NCBI GenBank assembly: GCA_013002375.1
Contig: JABDJW010000110.1
Location: forward strand, 1 to 15,634
Direction of reading: 5' to 3'
DNA length: 15,634 nucleotides
From: Acidimicrobiales bacterium
Lineage (GTDB): Bacteria > Actinomycetota > Acidimicrobiia > Acidimicrobiales > SHLQ01
The notes under the pieces were generated by a model. It was not told where the DNA came from. It ran no database searches and was given only the letters and a program-made list of their open reading frames with translations. Positions 7,116 to 14,574 of this stretch are shown in pieces. The stretch's first letter is position 1. Every line of letters starts with the position of its first letter. The translations under genes were made by a program, and so were the position numbers.

Positions 7116-8336
7116 CTACGATCCGAATGGGGCGGGGATGGCGCCGATCGATCCGTCGGCGCCGATCTCGACCGTGAACTGCGCACCATCGGTCGTGGTG
7201 ACTTGCAGCGTCGTGGAACTCAGCCACTCGAGCGATTCGGCGTCGAAGGTACCGGCGACGGACGGCTCGGCCAGGCCATGGAGGTCTCTGACGATGAGCC
7301 GGTTCATCGTGCACGAGGTGGCGTCGTCGGCGCTCAGGCTGGCGAGGAACCGGCCGCTCGGGTCGAGTGCCGGGTGGATCGAAGCACCGATCGGGCGAAC
7401 GTCCTGGCCGAATTTCGCGGCGTACAGGATGGGCGAGCACGGTGCCTCCAGCACGCCGAACCAGGTCTCGCCGTACACGTCCTGGCTGACGACGGGTCGC
7501 AGCGGAGCGGCATCGGGCTCCCAGACGACTTCGCCATCATCGAGGAGCATCTCGCTGACGGCTCCGTCGGGGGCCACCGTGACCCAGGCGCCGACCGAAG
7601 AGCTACCGACCACCACCGGTTGGCCATCGATCATCCGGATGAGGATCAGGCTGGCGGCGTCGGTCGCACTGTTGAAGCGTCCGTCCACCACCTCGAGAAA
7701 GCCGAGGGACTCCACCGCGATGTACTCGTGGACGTCGGTGCCGTAGTCGTCGGTGTAGGCGTACTGGGAACACAGCGCCCGTTCGGGCACGACGGCATCG
7801 ATGAGGTCGATCGAGCACTCACCGAAATAGGAAAAGCCGAGATCCGCGTCCTCGATGCTGATCGAGATGGCATCGGCAACCGGTGTCATCAAGCCTTGTA
7901 CGACCGTCGGCGACGAGCTCTCCGCCACCGAAGTGGGTGGGGGTTCGGACGTCGTTACTGCGCTGTTCTCCGGTGCCGACGGATCCGGCTGCGGGACGAT
8001 GGTCGTGGTCAGCGTGGTCTTTGGAGCCGAGATCGGCGCGGTCGGCACCGGCGCCGGAGCCGTCTGTTGGGTGGCCGGACCTTCCGGGGTCGTGACCTCG
8101 AGGCCGCCCTCGCCGGTCAGGGCGATGGCCCCGTAGATCGCGGCGGCGGCGACCCCGCCGGCGGCGATCGCCGACCACAGGATCGTGCGCGACCGGCGGG
8201 CGCTCGTGGTGGTGACCCGCTGGTAGGCGGCCGGGACGTTGGTGGTATCGGCCCGGCGGTCCTTCAGGTTCTCGAACGCGGTCGCGACTTGCTCTTCGGG
8301 GCCGGGGTTGTTGTCGGTGTGGTTGCTGGAGTTCAT
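7116..8336 (-). CDS. Single-span membrane protein, probable regulator of the adjacent sigma factor
   Basis: The 406-residue product has a cytosolic N-terminus of about 50 residues, one membrane span at about 51-73 (TILWSAIAAGGVAAAAIYGA), a Pro/Thr/Ser-rich stalk to about 145, and an outer domain of about 260 residues. The outer domain includes a TolB/WD-like blade, LDPSGRFLASLSAD then NRLIVRDL (324-351), and four cysteines (174, 189, 300, 342) that could form disulfides. Its ATG overlaps the sigma-factor stop as ATGA (4 bp), with GAAGGGAG about 8 nt upstream, so translation is coupled. This position and layout fit an anti-sigma or sensor role. The zinc-type HxxxCxxC anti-sigma motif is absent, and the cytosolic tail is short for a sigma-binding domain, so the role is inferred. 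The longer in-frame reading to 8681 overlaps the sigma gene and is rejected. Confidence 0.8.
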   Translation of the reverse strand: MNSSNHTDNNPGPEEQVATAFENLKDRRADTTNVPAAYQRVTTTSARRSRTILWSAIAAGGVAAAAIYGAIALTGEGGLEVTTPEGPATQQTAPAPVPTAPISAPKTTLTTTIVPQPDPSAPENSAVTTSEPPPTSVAESSSPTVVQGLMTPVADAISISIEDADLGFSYFGECSIDLIDAVVPERALCSQYAYTDDYGTDVHEYIAVESLGFLEVVDGRFNSATDAASLILIRMIDGQPVVVGSSSVGAWVTVAPDGAVSEMLLDDGEVVWEPDAAPLRPVVSQDVYGETWFGVLEAPCSPILYAAKFGQDVRPIGASIHPALDPSGRFLASLSADDATSCTMNRLIVRDLHGLAEPSVAGTFDAESLEWLSSTTLQVTTTDGAQFTVEIGADGSIGAIPAPFGS

Positions 8337-8881
8337 CGGTTGCTCCCTTCGGCGAGCAGTTCGGCCAGGTTGGTGCGGGCGTTGTGGAGGTGGCTGGTTG
8401 CCGTCGACACGCTGATCTCCAGGATGTGGGCGATCTCGGCGACCGGGAGGTCCTCGAGATAATGCAGGGCGATGGCGGCCCGTTGGCGGTCGGGCAGGGT
8501 CGCGACGGCAGCCCAGACCGGATGATCGGCCTGCGGTGCCGCGATGACCAGCTGGTCCGCGCGGTGGCTGCGCACGAAGGCGTCGCGGCGCTTGCGCTTG
8601 CGGCGCCGGGAGTGGGCCAGGTTGATCGTGACCCGCCGGGCCCAGGCTCCTGGCTTGTCGTAGCCCGAGATCTTCGGCCACGAGCGGTGGGCTCGACTCA
8701 TGGCCTCGCTGGCGAGATCCTCCGCAGCAGCCGGATCGCCCGACACCGCTTCGGCCAGCGCAACCAGGCCGACGAACTCGCGTCTGAAGAAGTCCTCAAA
8801 ACCCTGGTTCTGGGCCAGGCTCAGGGGCGCTTCGGTGGGGGTTGGCCGTTCCAACGTCGTCACCTCGCTTCGGTCAATCAT
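8333..8881 (-). CDS. ECF/SigE-like sigma-70 family sigma factor
   Basis: This 182-residue transcription factor has only the sigma-2 and sigma-4 domains. Region 2 covers about 27-100: GFEDFFRREFVGLVALA, DPAAAEDLASEAMSRAHRSW, and the promoter-melting segment with WARRVTINLAHSRRR. Region 4 covers about 121-176: VATLPDRQRAAIALHYLED, then the helix-turn-helix LPVAEIAHILEISVSTATSH. It resembles actinobacterial SigE-family factors. The next gene overlaps its stop by 4 bp and encodes a probable membrane regulator, implying response to an envelope signal. The ATG at 8881 is chosen because the conserved domain starts soon after. An in-frame GTG at 8950 is preceded by GGAGGGGG (core spacing about 4 nt) and would add 23 residues. 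The gene diverges from comM across a 152-nt gap, which must hold both promoters. Confidence 0.9.
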   Translation of the reverse strand: MIDRSEVTTLERPTPTEAPLSLAQNQGFEDFFRREFVGLVALAEAVSGDPAAAEDLASEAMSRAHRSWPKISGYDKPGAWARRVTINLAHSRRRKRKRRDAFVRSHRADQLVIAAPQADHPVWAAVATLPDRQRAAIALHYLEDLPVAEIAHILEISVSTATSHLHNARTNLAELLAEGSNR

Positions 8882-9033
8882 GCAACCCACACGCCGGCCT
8901 GGGGTGGTTTGTCCAAGCCGGTCGGAAGATTTCTCGAAAGAAACTGTCACACCCCCTCCGTAGGGTCTCGGCCACCTCCCCTCCATTCGTTCGATCGGGC
9001 GTGCCGCGTCCGGTCTGCAGTAGGGGAGGGCCC

Positions 9034-10581
9034 ATGCTGGCCACCATTGCTTCGGCCACCATCCACGGCGTATCCGGCTATCCAGTCGATGTCGAAGTCC
9101 ACGTTTCCAACGGTTTGCCCGGCTTCTCGGTCGTCGGACAGCCCGACACCGCGTGCCGCGAGGCGCGCGATCGGGTGCGGGCTGCACTGTTGTCCTCGGG
9201 GTTCGACTGGCCGACCCGTCGCATCACCGTCAATCTGGCCCCGTCCGGTGTGCCCAAGGCGGGTGCCGGGCTCGACCTGGCGATCGCGATCGGCCTGCTC
9301 ACCGCCCTCGAGCATGTGCCGGCATCGGCTGCGGCGGGTCGGGGCTTCGTCGCCGAGCTGGGGCTCGACGGGTCGCTGCGGCCGGTGCGGGGCGCGCTGC
9401 CGCTGGTCGACGCCATGGCCAACGGTGCCGACGGCGCGGGGGCTTCTGCCGGCATCGACGAAGCCGTCGTGGCGCCGGCCAACGCGATCGAGGCCGGGCT
9501 CGTCTCGTCGGTCAAGGTGCGGCCGGTGGCCGACCTCCGCAGCTTGCTCGACGCGATGGTGGGCGCCGAGCCCTGGCCCGATCCCCCCGTGCCGCCTCTG
9601 CCTCAACGGCAGGGGCCGTTCCTCGATCTCGCCGATGTCCGCGGCCATCCGGTGGCTCGTAAGGCGGTCGAGGTTTGCGCTGCCGGCCGCCACCACCTGC
9701 TCATGATCGGCCCGCCCGGTTCGGGCAAGACGATGCTGGCCCAGCGAGTCTCGGGTCTCTTGCCCCTGCTCGACGAGCCCGAAGCGCTCGAGGTGACCCG
9801 CATCTGGTCCGCGGCCGGCGTGACGTTGCCGACCGCGGGGCTCATTCGCCGACCGCCGTTTCGGGCGCCTCATCACCATCTGTCGCCGGTGGCGTTGGTC
9901 GGCGGCGGAAGCGCAGTGATGCGCCCCGGCGAGATCAGCCTTGCCTCACACGGTGTGTTGTTTCTCGACGAACTCGGTGAGTTCGCCACCCATGCGCTCG
10001 ACGCGTTGCGTCAGCCGCTCGAAGAAGGTGTCGTGCGGGTCAGTCGGGGCAAGGGCAGCGTCACGTACCCGGCCCGGGTGCTGTTGGTCGCCGCGATGAA
10101 TCCGTGCCCGTGCGGTATGTCCGGTGCCCCCGGCGCGTGTCGGTGTTCGCCGGCGGCCCGGGCGCGCTACCACCGGCGACTCTCGGGGCCGTTGCTCGAC
10201 CGTTTCGATGTGGTCACCAATGTCGATCGACCCTCCGCTGACGACCTCCTCGGCGGCGGCCCGCCGGGCGAGTCGAGCGCGGTCGTGGCCACTCGGGTGG
10301 CCGAGGCCCAGGCGGCGGCTCTCGATCGGCAGGGCGTGGTCAACGCCGGCCTCCGCCCGGACGAGCTCGATCGCGTCGCGCCGCTCACCGCAACGACGCG
10401 GGTCCAGCTCGAACAAGCGGTCGCCTCCGGCCAGCTGAGCGCCCGCGGCCTGCATCGGGTGCGCACCGTCGCTCGCACGCTGGCCGATCTCGACGGGGTC
10501 GATGCCGTGTCGCCGGATCACGTTTCGGTGGCGTTGGCCTTTCGGCCGGCGACCGGCGATCGGTGGGGCCTCGATGGCTGA
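9034..10581 (+). CDS. comM: ComM/YifB-family AAA+ helicase (Mg-chelatase-like)
   Basis: ComM-type proteins are hexameric AAA+ ATPases that promote branch migration during natural transformation. The 515-residue product is close to the usual family length of about 500. Residues 1-170 form the N-terminal domain with the family markers GLPGFSVVGQPD and ITVNLAPSGVPKAGAGLDLA. The AAA+ core carries Walker A GPPGSGKT (226-233), the block FRAPHHHLSPVALVGGG, Walker B GVLFLDE (307-313), and the arginine-finger region LLDRFD (Arg390). A four-cysteine cluster NPCPCG...CRC (Cys358, 360, 369, 371) is present, as in many family members. The C-terminal lid contains QLSARGLHRVRTVARTLADL. The ATG at 9034 has a strong Shine-Dalgarno (AGGGGAGGG, 9021-9029). 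Its stop overlaps the dprA start by 8 bp, as usual for this pair. Confidence 0.96.
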   Translation: MLATIASATIHGVSGYPVDVEVHVSNGLPGFSVVGQPDTACREARDRVRAALLSSGFDWPTRRITVNLAPSGVPKAGAGLDLAIAIGLLTALEHVPASAAAGRGFVAELGLDGSLRPVRGALPLVDAMANGADGAGASAGIDEAVVAPANAIEAGLVSSVKVRPVADLRSLLDAMVGAEPWPDPPVPPLPQRQGPFLDLADVRGHPVARKAVEVCAAGRHHLLMIGPPGSGKTMLAQRVSGLLPLLDEPEALEVTRIWSAAGVTLPTAGLIRRPPFRAPHHHLSPVALVGGGSAVMRPGEISLASHGVLFLDELGEFATHALDALRQPLEEGVVRVSRGKGSVTYPARVLLVAAMNPCPCGMSGAPGACRCSPAARARYHRRLSGPLLDRFDVVTNVDRPSADDLLGGGPPGESSAVVATRVAEAQAAALDRQGVVNAGLRPDELDRVAPLTATTRVQLEQAVASGQLSARGLHRVRTVARTLADLDGVDAVSPDHVSVALAFRPATGDRWGLDG

Positions 10582-11743
10582 GCTGACGGTCCCGACCCAT
10601 GATGACATCCTCGCCGAACTACCCGATGAAGCGTGGCTTGCCGCACTCCTGTCGCTCGATGCCATGGGCCCAAACCGGCTCGCCGCCCTCCGTCAGCGTC
10701 GGACGCCGCGGCAGGCTTGGGAGGCCGTCGCGGCCGGCTCGCTGAACAGTGATCGCGCGGTTGGCACCTCGCTTGGCGGCAAGGGGGCCGAGACCCTGGC
10801 CGCGTGGCGCCGTACCGCCCGGTCGTTCGACGTCGCGGCCGGTTGGGCTCGCTATGCGGCGCTCGGTGTCGGCGTGGCCAAACTCGGTTCCCCGTCGTAC
10901 CCGGCCGCCTTCGTCGCCGATCCCGAACCGCCTGCCCTGGTGTTTCATCAGGGTGATCTGGGTGTCCTCGGCGGCGCTCGGGTCGGCATCGTCGGCACCC
11001 GGCGCTGTACCCGTTACGGACGCGACCTGGCCTACGAGCTCGGTGCCGGCCTGGCCGAGGCCGGCGTTGCGGTGGTGTCCGGCCTGGCTCGGGGCATCGA
11101 TGCCGCCGCCCATCGGGGCCTGGTCGACGCCGGCGGCGCTCCGCCGATCGCCGTCGTGGGTAGCGGGCACGACGTCGTCTACCCGACGCAAAACCGAGGC
11201 CTGTGGCAGACGGTGACCGAGCGCGGCCTTCTCCTGTCGGAGGCCCCATTGGGCGCTCCGCCGACCCGCTGGCGCTTTCCAGCCCGAAATCGGCTCATTG
11301 CCGCGCTCTCCGACGTTCTGATCGTTGTCGAGTCTCACGTCAAGGGTGGTTCGCTCTCCACGGTGTTCGAAGCGCTCGAACGCGACCGGCCTGTCTTGGC
11401 CGTGCCCGGACCGGTGCGCAGCCCGGCATCGGTCGGCACCAATCGGCTGCTGGTCGATGGCGCGCAGGCCTGCTGCGGCGTCGACGACGCGCTGGCCGCA
11501 CTCGGGCTCACCGCCGGTCGTCGTCGCCCCACGCTCGACCCTCGGCTGACGCCGGGGCCCCGGGCGCAGGAAGTCCTCGACATCTTGGGCTGGCAACCAG
11601 CCAGCCTCGACCGCATCGTCTTGGCGTCGGGGCTGGAGGTAACCCAAGCCGTCGCGGCGGTCGAGGAGCTTCTGGCCAAGGGGTGGGTGGCCCGGACCGA
11701 GGGCTGGATCGAGCGGGTCAGCGCCGGCGCCACCCAGCAGTGA
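10574..11743 (+). CDS. dprA: DNA-processing protein DprA
   Basis: DprA binds incoming single-stranded DNA and loads RecA during transformation. The 389-residue product has an N-terminal helical, SAM-like region (about 18-90). A Rossmann-like core follows (about 100-310) with the family motifs VGIVGTRRCTRYG (137-149), VVSGLARGIDAAAHRG (167-182), VVGSGHDVVYPTQN, and FPARNRLIAALSDVLIVVES (235-254). A C-terminal winged-helix domain (about 328-385) ends it. The segment after VVES reads HVKGGSLSTVFEALER, whereas the common form is SGSLITA; I take this as an actinobacterial variant. The ATG at 10574 lies inside the last codons of comM (8-bp overlap) and starts just before the conserved helices, so the genes are translationally coupled. 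Confidence 0.96.
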   Translation: MAELTVPTHDDILAELPDEAWLAALLSLDAMGPNRLAALRQRRTPRQAWEAVAAGSLNSDRAVGTSLGGKGAETLAAWRRTARSFDVAAGWARYAALGVGVAKLGSPSYPAAFVADPEPPALVFHQGDLGVLGGARVGIVGTRRCTRYGRDLAYELGAGLAEAGVAVVSGLARGIDAAAHRGLVDAGGAPPIAVVGSGHDVVYPTQNRGLWQTVTERGLLLSEAPLGAPPTRWRFPARNRLIAALSDVLIVVESHVKGGSLSTVFEALERDRPVLAVPGPVRSPASVGTNRLLVDGAQACCGVDDALAALGLTAGRRRPTLDPRLTPGPRAQEVLDILGWQPASLDRIVLASGLEVTQAVAAVEELLAKGWVARTEGWIERVSAGATQQ

Positions 11744-11813
11744 TCGCGGTAACGGAGGTTGTCCAGGGGAAGTTCGGTAGGGAAGGCGTGATCGGCGGGG
11801 CAAGCTGGTAGTG

Positions 11814-12743
11814 ATGATGATGCAACGGCTGGCCGGCCTCGTCGTGGCATCGCTCCTGGCCACGGCATGTGCGAGCGACGGCGCCACCGACCTCGGCGCG
11901 GGCGGCGCGGCGTCCACCGTCCCTGGTGCCTCGGATGGGTCGACCACCATCGCCGGCCCTGAGCCGTCGACCGGTTTGCGAGCGGCCTCCGGCACCGAGG
12001 TTGCCGGGCCGCCACCGGATGAGCCAACCGCCGCACCGGCACCGGAGGAAATCGTCTTTGTCGGCGACTCGTTCGCTCGGCAGTTCTTCGAGGCCGGCCG
12101 GGTGTTGTTGGCCGGCCATCCCGCCGTCGATGTCCGTTACCTCATCTCTGCCGGCCCCGCGTTCGCCGGAGACGATTGGCCCGCGGTCGTGGCCGAGTTC
12201 GTGCCGCGGCCCGAACGTGCGGCGGTACTGATCAGCTTTGGCACCTGGCAGTCGACCCCTCCACCGGAGAGCGCAGACCAGCTGACCGCGGCCGACCTCG
12301 ACGCCGAGATCGGTTCCTATCTCGCCCCGCTCGCCGCGCTCGCAACCGCACGACCCCCGTCGCTGCTCCTTCGGCCCGATGTCGACGACGCGGAGGCCGA
12401 CGAGCGACTGCAGCGGGCGAACGCAGCGACCCGGCCCCTGGCCCTTGCGGCCGGGCTCGATGTCTACGACGTCACGGGCGGTGAGCCGGCGTTCGGTGAT
12501 CGGCGAGCGGTCGAGATCGCCGTCGATGCCCAGACGGTTGCCCACTATCCGCTTCGCAGCCCACTCGATCCAACGCATTACTGCCCGGCCGCCGCGCTGG
12601 CGATGGTGCGCGATGGTCTGGCTCGGCAGGGCGTCGACCTCCCGCTCGTCACCGCCGATCAGGTGGATGCGTTGTTCGCTTCGACTGCGGGACTGGGGTT
12701 GTTCATCGCCGACGGCTGTGAGCTGTTGTCGCTGCAATTCTGA
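11814..12743 (+). CDS. SGNH-hydrolase-like lipoprotein
   Basis: The 309-residue product begins with a short signal sequence and lipobox-like LATAC (Cys19), then an Ala/Gly/Pro/Thr-rich linker to about residue 78. The folded part starts with IVFVGDSFAR, containing the Gly84-Asp85-Ser86 nucleophile motif of SGNH/GDSL hydrolases. Near the end, LDPTHYCPAAALAM holds Asp252 and His255 in the DxxH arrangement that completes such active sites. A middle strand VLISFGTWQ lies where these families carry the block III region, but without the usual GxND. It may be an outer-face esterase or polysaccharide deacetylase acting on cell-wall glycans; the substrate is not visible. Four start codons run in series (GTG 11811, ATG 11814, 11817, 11820). 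It follows dprA by 70 nt and precedes xerC by 45 nt. Confidence 0.82.
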   Translation: MMMQRLAGLVVASLLATACASDGATDLGAGGAASTVPGASDGSTTIAGPEPSTGLRAASGTEVAGPPPDEPTAAPAPEEIVFVGDSFARQFFEAGRVLLAGHPAVDVRYLISAGPAFAGDDWPAVVAEFVPRPERAAVLISFGTWQSTPPPESADQLTAADLDAEIGSYLAPLAALATARPPSLLLRPDVDDAEADERLQRANAATRPLALAAGLDVYDVTGGEPAFGDRRAVEIAVDAQTVAHYPLRSPLDPTHYCPAAALAMVRDGLARQGVDLPLVTADQVDALFASTAGLGLFIADGCELLSLQF

Positions 12744-12774
12744 CCGGGTGACTCCGGGGGAGGCGACCGGCGAG

Positions 12775-12780
12775 TAGCGT
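12775..12780 (+). promoter_or_regulatory. Candidate -10 box for a leaderless xerC transcript
   Basis: TAGCGT matches TANNNT and ends 8 nt before the GTG at 12789; there is no Shine-Dalgarno before that start. A promoter here would uncouple xerC-whiG from the lipoprotein gene. Confidence 0.35.
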
Positions 12781-12788
12781 GGACTCCT

Positions 12789-13670
12789 GTGTCGTGGCGC
12801 GAAGCAGACTTCCTGGCGGCGCTCACCTCGGTCAGTGACTCCACGGCCGCGGTCTACGCACGCGACCTGCGCGACTTCGTGGCCTGGGCGGCCGATTCCG
12901 GTATCGAGCTTCCGAGCCGGGTCAACCGTCTCACCCTGCGGCGCTATCTCGCCCATCTCGACGCGGAGCAGTACGCACGCCGCACGATTGCCCGGAAGGC
13001 GTCGGTGCTGCGGCGCTACTTCCGTTGGGCCACCACAGCTGGGGTGGTGCCGGCCGACCCGACGCTGACGCTTTCGGCGCCCAAGGGGCAGGCCCGATTG
13101 CCACGGGTCCTGCGAGACGACGAGCTGAACAAGCTGCTCGACGATCCGGTCGCGCGGGTCGGCGATGACGATCCCAGCCGTCAGGCCCGCGACCATGCGG
13201 TGCTCGAGGTGTTGTACGGAAGTGGTATCCGGGTGAGCGAACTCTGCGGACTCGGCCCCGCTGACGTCGATCTGACGAATCGGCGGCTCCGGGTGGTCGG
13301 AAAAGGCAACAAGGAACGCTTGGTTCCGCTCTCGGCGCCGGCCGTCGAGACCCTGCGGAGCTACCTGCAGGGGGCCCGCTCGAACCTGATTTCGAACCAG
13401 ACGCCAGAGGACGCGCTCTTCGTGAATCTGGTGGGAAAGCGCATCACGCCCCGTGATGTTCGGCGGTTGCTGGACCGCCGGGCCGTAGGTCCAACGCACC
13501 CTCATGCATTACGACATACGTTTGCTACTCATCTTTTGGATGGAGGTGCCGATCTTCGTGCTGTACAGGAACTCCTCGGTCACGCCGATCTCAGCACCAC
13601 GCAGATCTACACCCACGTGAGCAAAGAGCGCCTGCAACGAGTGCATTCGGCAACCCATCCCAGAGCGTAG
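12789..13670 (+). CDS. xerC: Tyrosine recombinase XerC
   Basis: XerC-type recombinases resolve chromosome dimers at the dif site before cell division. The 293-residue product matches family length. The N-terminal core-binding domain (about 1-95) includes TAAVYARDLRDFVAWA and RRTIARKASVLRRYFRWA. The catalytic domain has the complete residue set: Arg148 in SGIRVSELCGL, Lys172 in GKGNKERLVP, His239 and Arg242 in HALRHTFATHLL, His265 in LLGHADLSTTQIYTH, and the nucleophile Tyr274. The GTG at 12789 is chosen because the domain begins at once; TAGCGT 8 nt upstream suggests a leaderless start. The stretch 13503-13542, encoding part of the active site, is unusually AT-rich and includes a TTA leucine codon (Leu241). 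A phage-type integrase is unlikely given the chromosomal context between dprA and whiG. Confidence 0.95.
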   Translation: MSWREADFLAALTSVSDSTAAVYARDLRDFVAWAADSGIELPSRVNRLTLRRYLAHLDAEQYARRTIARKASVLRRYFRWATTAGVVPADPTLTLSAPKGQARLPRVLRDDELNKLLDDPVARVGDDDPSRQARDHAVLEVLYGSGIRVSELCGLGPADVDLTNRRLRVVGKGNKERLVPLSAPAVETLRSYLQGARSNLISNQTPEDALFVNLVGKRITPRDVRRLLDRRAVGPTHPHALRHTFATHLLDGGADLRAVQELLGHADLSTTQIYTHVSKERLQRVHSATHPRA

Positions 13671-13678
13671 GACCACCG

Positions 13679-14494
13679 GTGGATCGCGAAGAACAGCAAG
13701 ATATCGAGCGTCAAAAAGCGCGTGACAAGGCCGAGATCGATCGGCTGTGGAAGCGCTACAAGACCCACTTTGGCCGCGAGGCCCGCGATCAGCTGATCTT
13801 GCACTATTCGCCATTGGTGAAGTTCGTCGCCGGCCGCGTCGCCGCCGGTTTGCCCCAGAACGTCGAGCAAGCCGATCTCGTCAGCTACGGTATCTTCGGC
13901 CTGATCGACGCCATCGACAAGTTCGACGTCGAGCGGGGCTACAAGTTCGAGACCTATGCGATCAGCCGCATCAAAGGGGCCATGCTCGACGAGTTGCGCT
14001 CGGTCGACTGGGTACCCCGGTCGGTGCGGGCCAAGGCCCGCTCGGTCGAGAAGGCCTACGCGAAACTCGAGGCCCGCCACAAGCGCACCCCGAGCGACGA
14101 CGAAGTGGCAGAAGAACTCGGCATGACCATTCCGCAGTTCCAGGCCATGCTGTCGAAGATCAGCCTGGTCGGCCTGGTTGCGCTCGACGAAGTGCTGTCG
14201 ATGGGTGGGGACCGTGGAGAGTCGCTGACGCTCGGCGACACCATCGCCGATTCGGGCGCCGGCCCGGTCGGGCAATACGAAGTCGAGGAGATGCGCCAAT
14301 TGTTGGCCGAGAGCATCAACAAGATGCCCGACCGCGAGAAGATGGTGCTCACGCTCTACTACTACGAGGGCTTGACCCTGGCCGAGATCGGCAGCGTGCT
14401 CGGCGTGACCGAGAGCCGGGTCTGTCAGATTCACACCAAGTCGGTGCTCCAGCTCCGGAGTCGCATCAGCGCCGCGCAGCGCGAAACCGTCTAG
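13679..14494 (+). CDS. whiG: WhiG/FliA-family RNA polymerase sigma factor
   Basis: This 271-residue alternative sigma factor has domains 2, 3 and 4. Region 2 (about 34-104) includes YSPLVKFVAGRVAAGLP, DLVSYGIFGLIDAIDKFD and GYKFETYAISRIKGAMLDEL. Region 3 (about 111-190) includes WVPRSVRAKARSVEKAY and RTPSDDEVAEELGM. Region 4 (about 208-262) includes MPDREKMVLTLYYYEGLTLA and the helix-turn-helix LAEIGSVLGVTESRVCQIHT. In Streptomyces, WhiG directs early sporulation genes and is held inactive by RsiG bound to c-di-GMP; FliA, the related factor, directs flagellar genes. Position next to xerC and close to the M23 gene supports the WhiG orthologue. The GTG at 13679 follows the xerC stop by 8 nt, with AGGA about 6 nt upstream. 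No flagellar or sporulation gene is in the window. Confidence 0.94.
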   Translation: MDREEQQDIERQKARDKAEIDRLWKRYKTHFGREARDQLILHYSPLVKFVAGRVAAGLPQNVEQADLVSYGIFGLIDAIDKFDVERGYKFETYAISRIKGAMLDELRSVDWVPRSVRAKARSVEKAYAKLEARHKRTPSDDEVAEELGMTIPQFQAMLSKISLVGLVALDEVLSMGGDRGESLTLGDTIADSGAGPVGQYEVEEMRQLLAESINKMPDREKMVLTLYYYEGLTLAEIGSVLGVTESRVCQIHTKSVLQLRSRISAAQRETV

Positions 14495-14574
14495 CGTTTC
14501 CGCTCGCACCCCGCACAATCGCTCGGATTTGGCTGTTTTTGGCCGATTTGGGTGGAGAAGGACGGTCCGGGCTC

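Noticed and set aside
8337..8681. N-terminal extension of the sigma partner into the sigma gene
   Set aside because: It would overlap the sigma factor by about 350 bp in another frame. The ATG at 8336 has a Shine-Dalgarno and the typical 4-bp coupling overlap.
11718..13505. A 595-residue minus-strand reading frame
   Set aside because: It lies antisense to the SGNH lipoprotein and xerC, both of which have clear family motifs. Long antisense frames are expected in high-GC DNA.
12789..13670. Phage or integron integrase rather than XerC
   Set aside because: No other phage genes, no tRNA and no attachment-site duplication are visible. Length, motifs and position between dprA and whiG fit chromosomal XerC.
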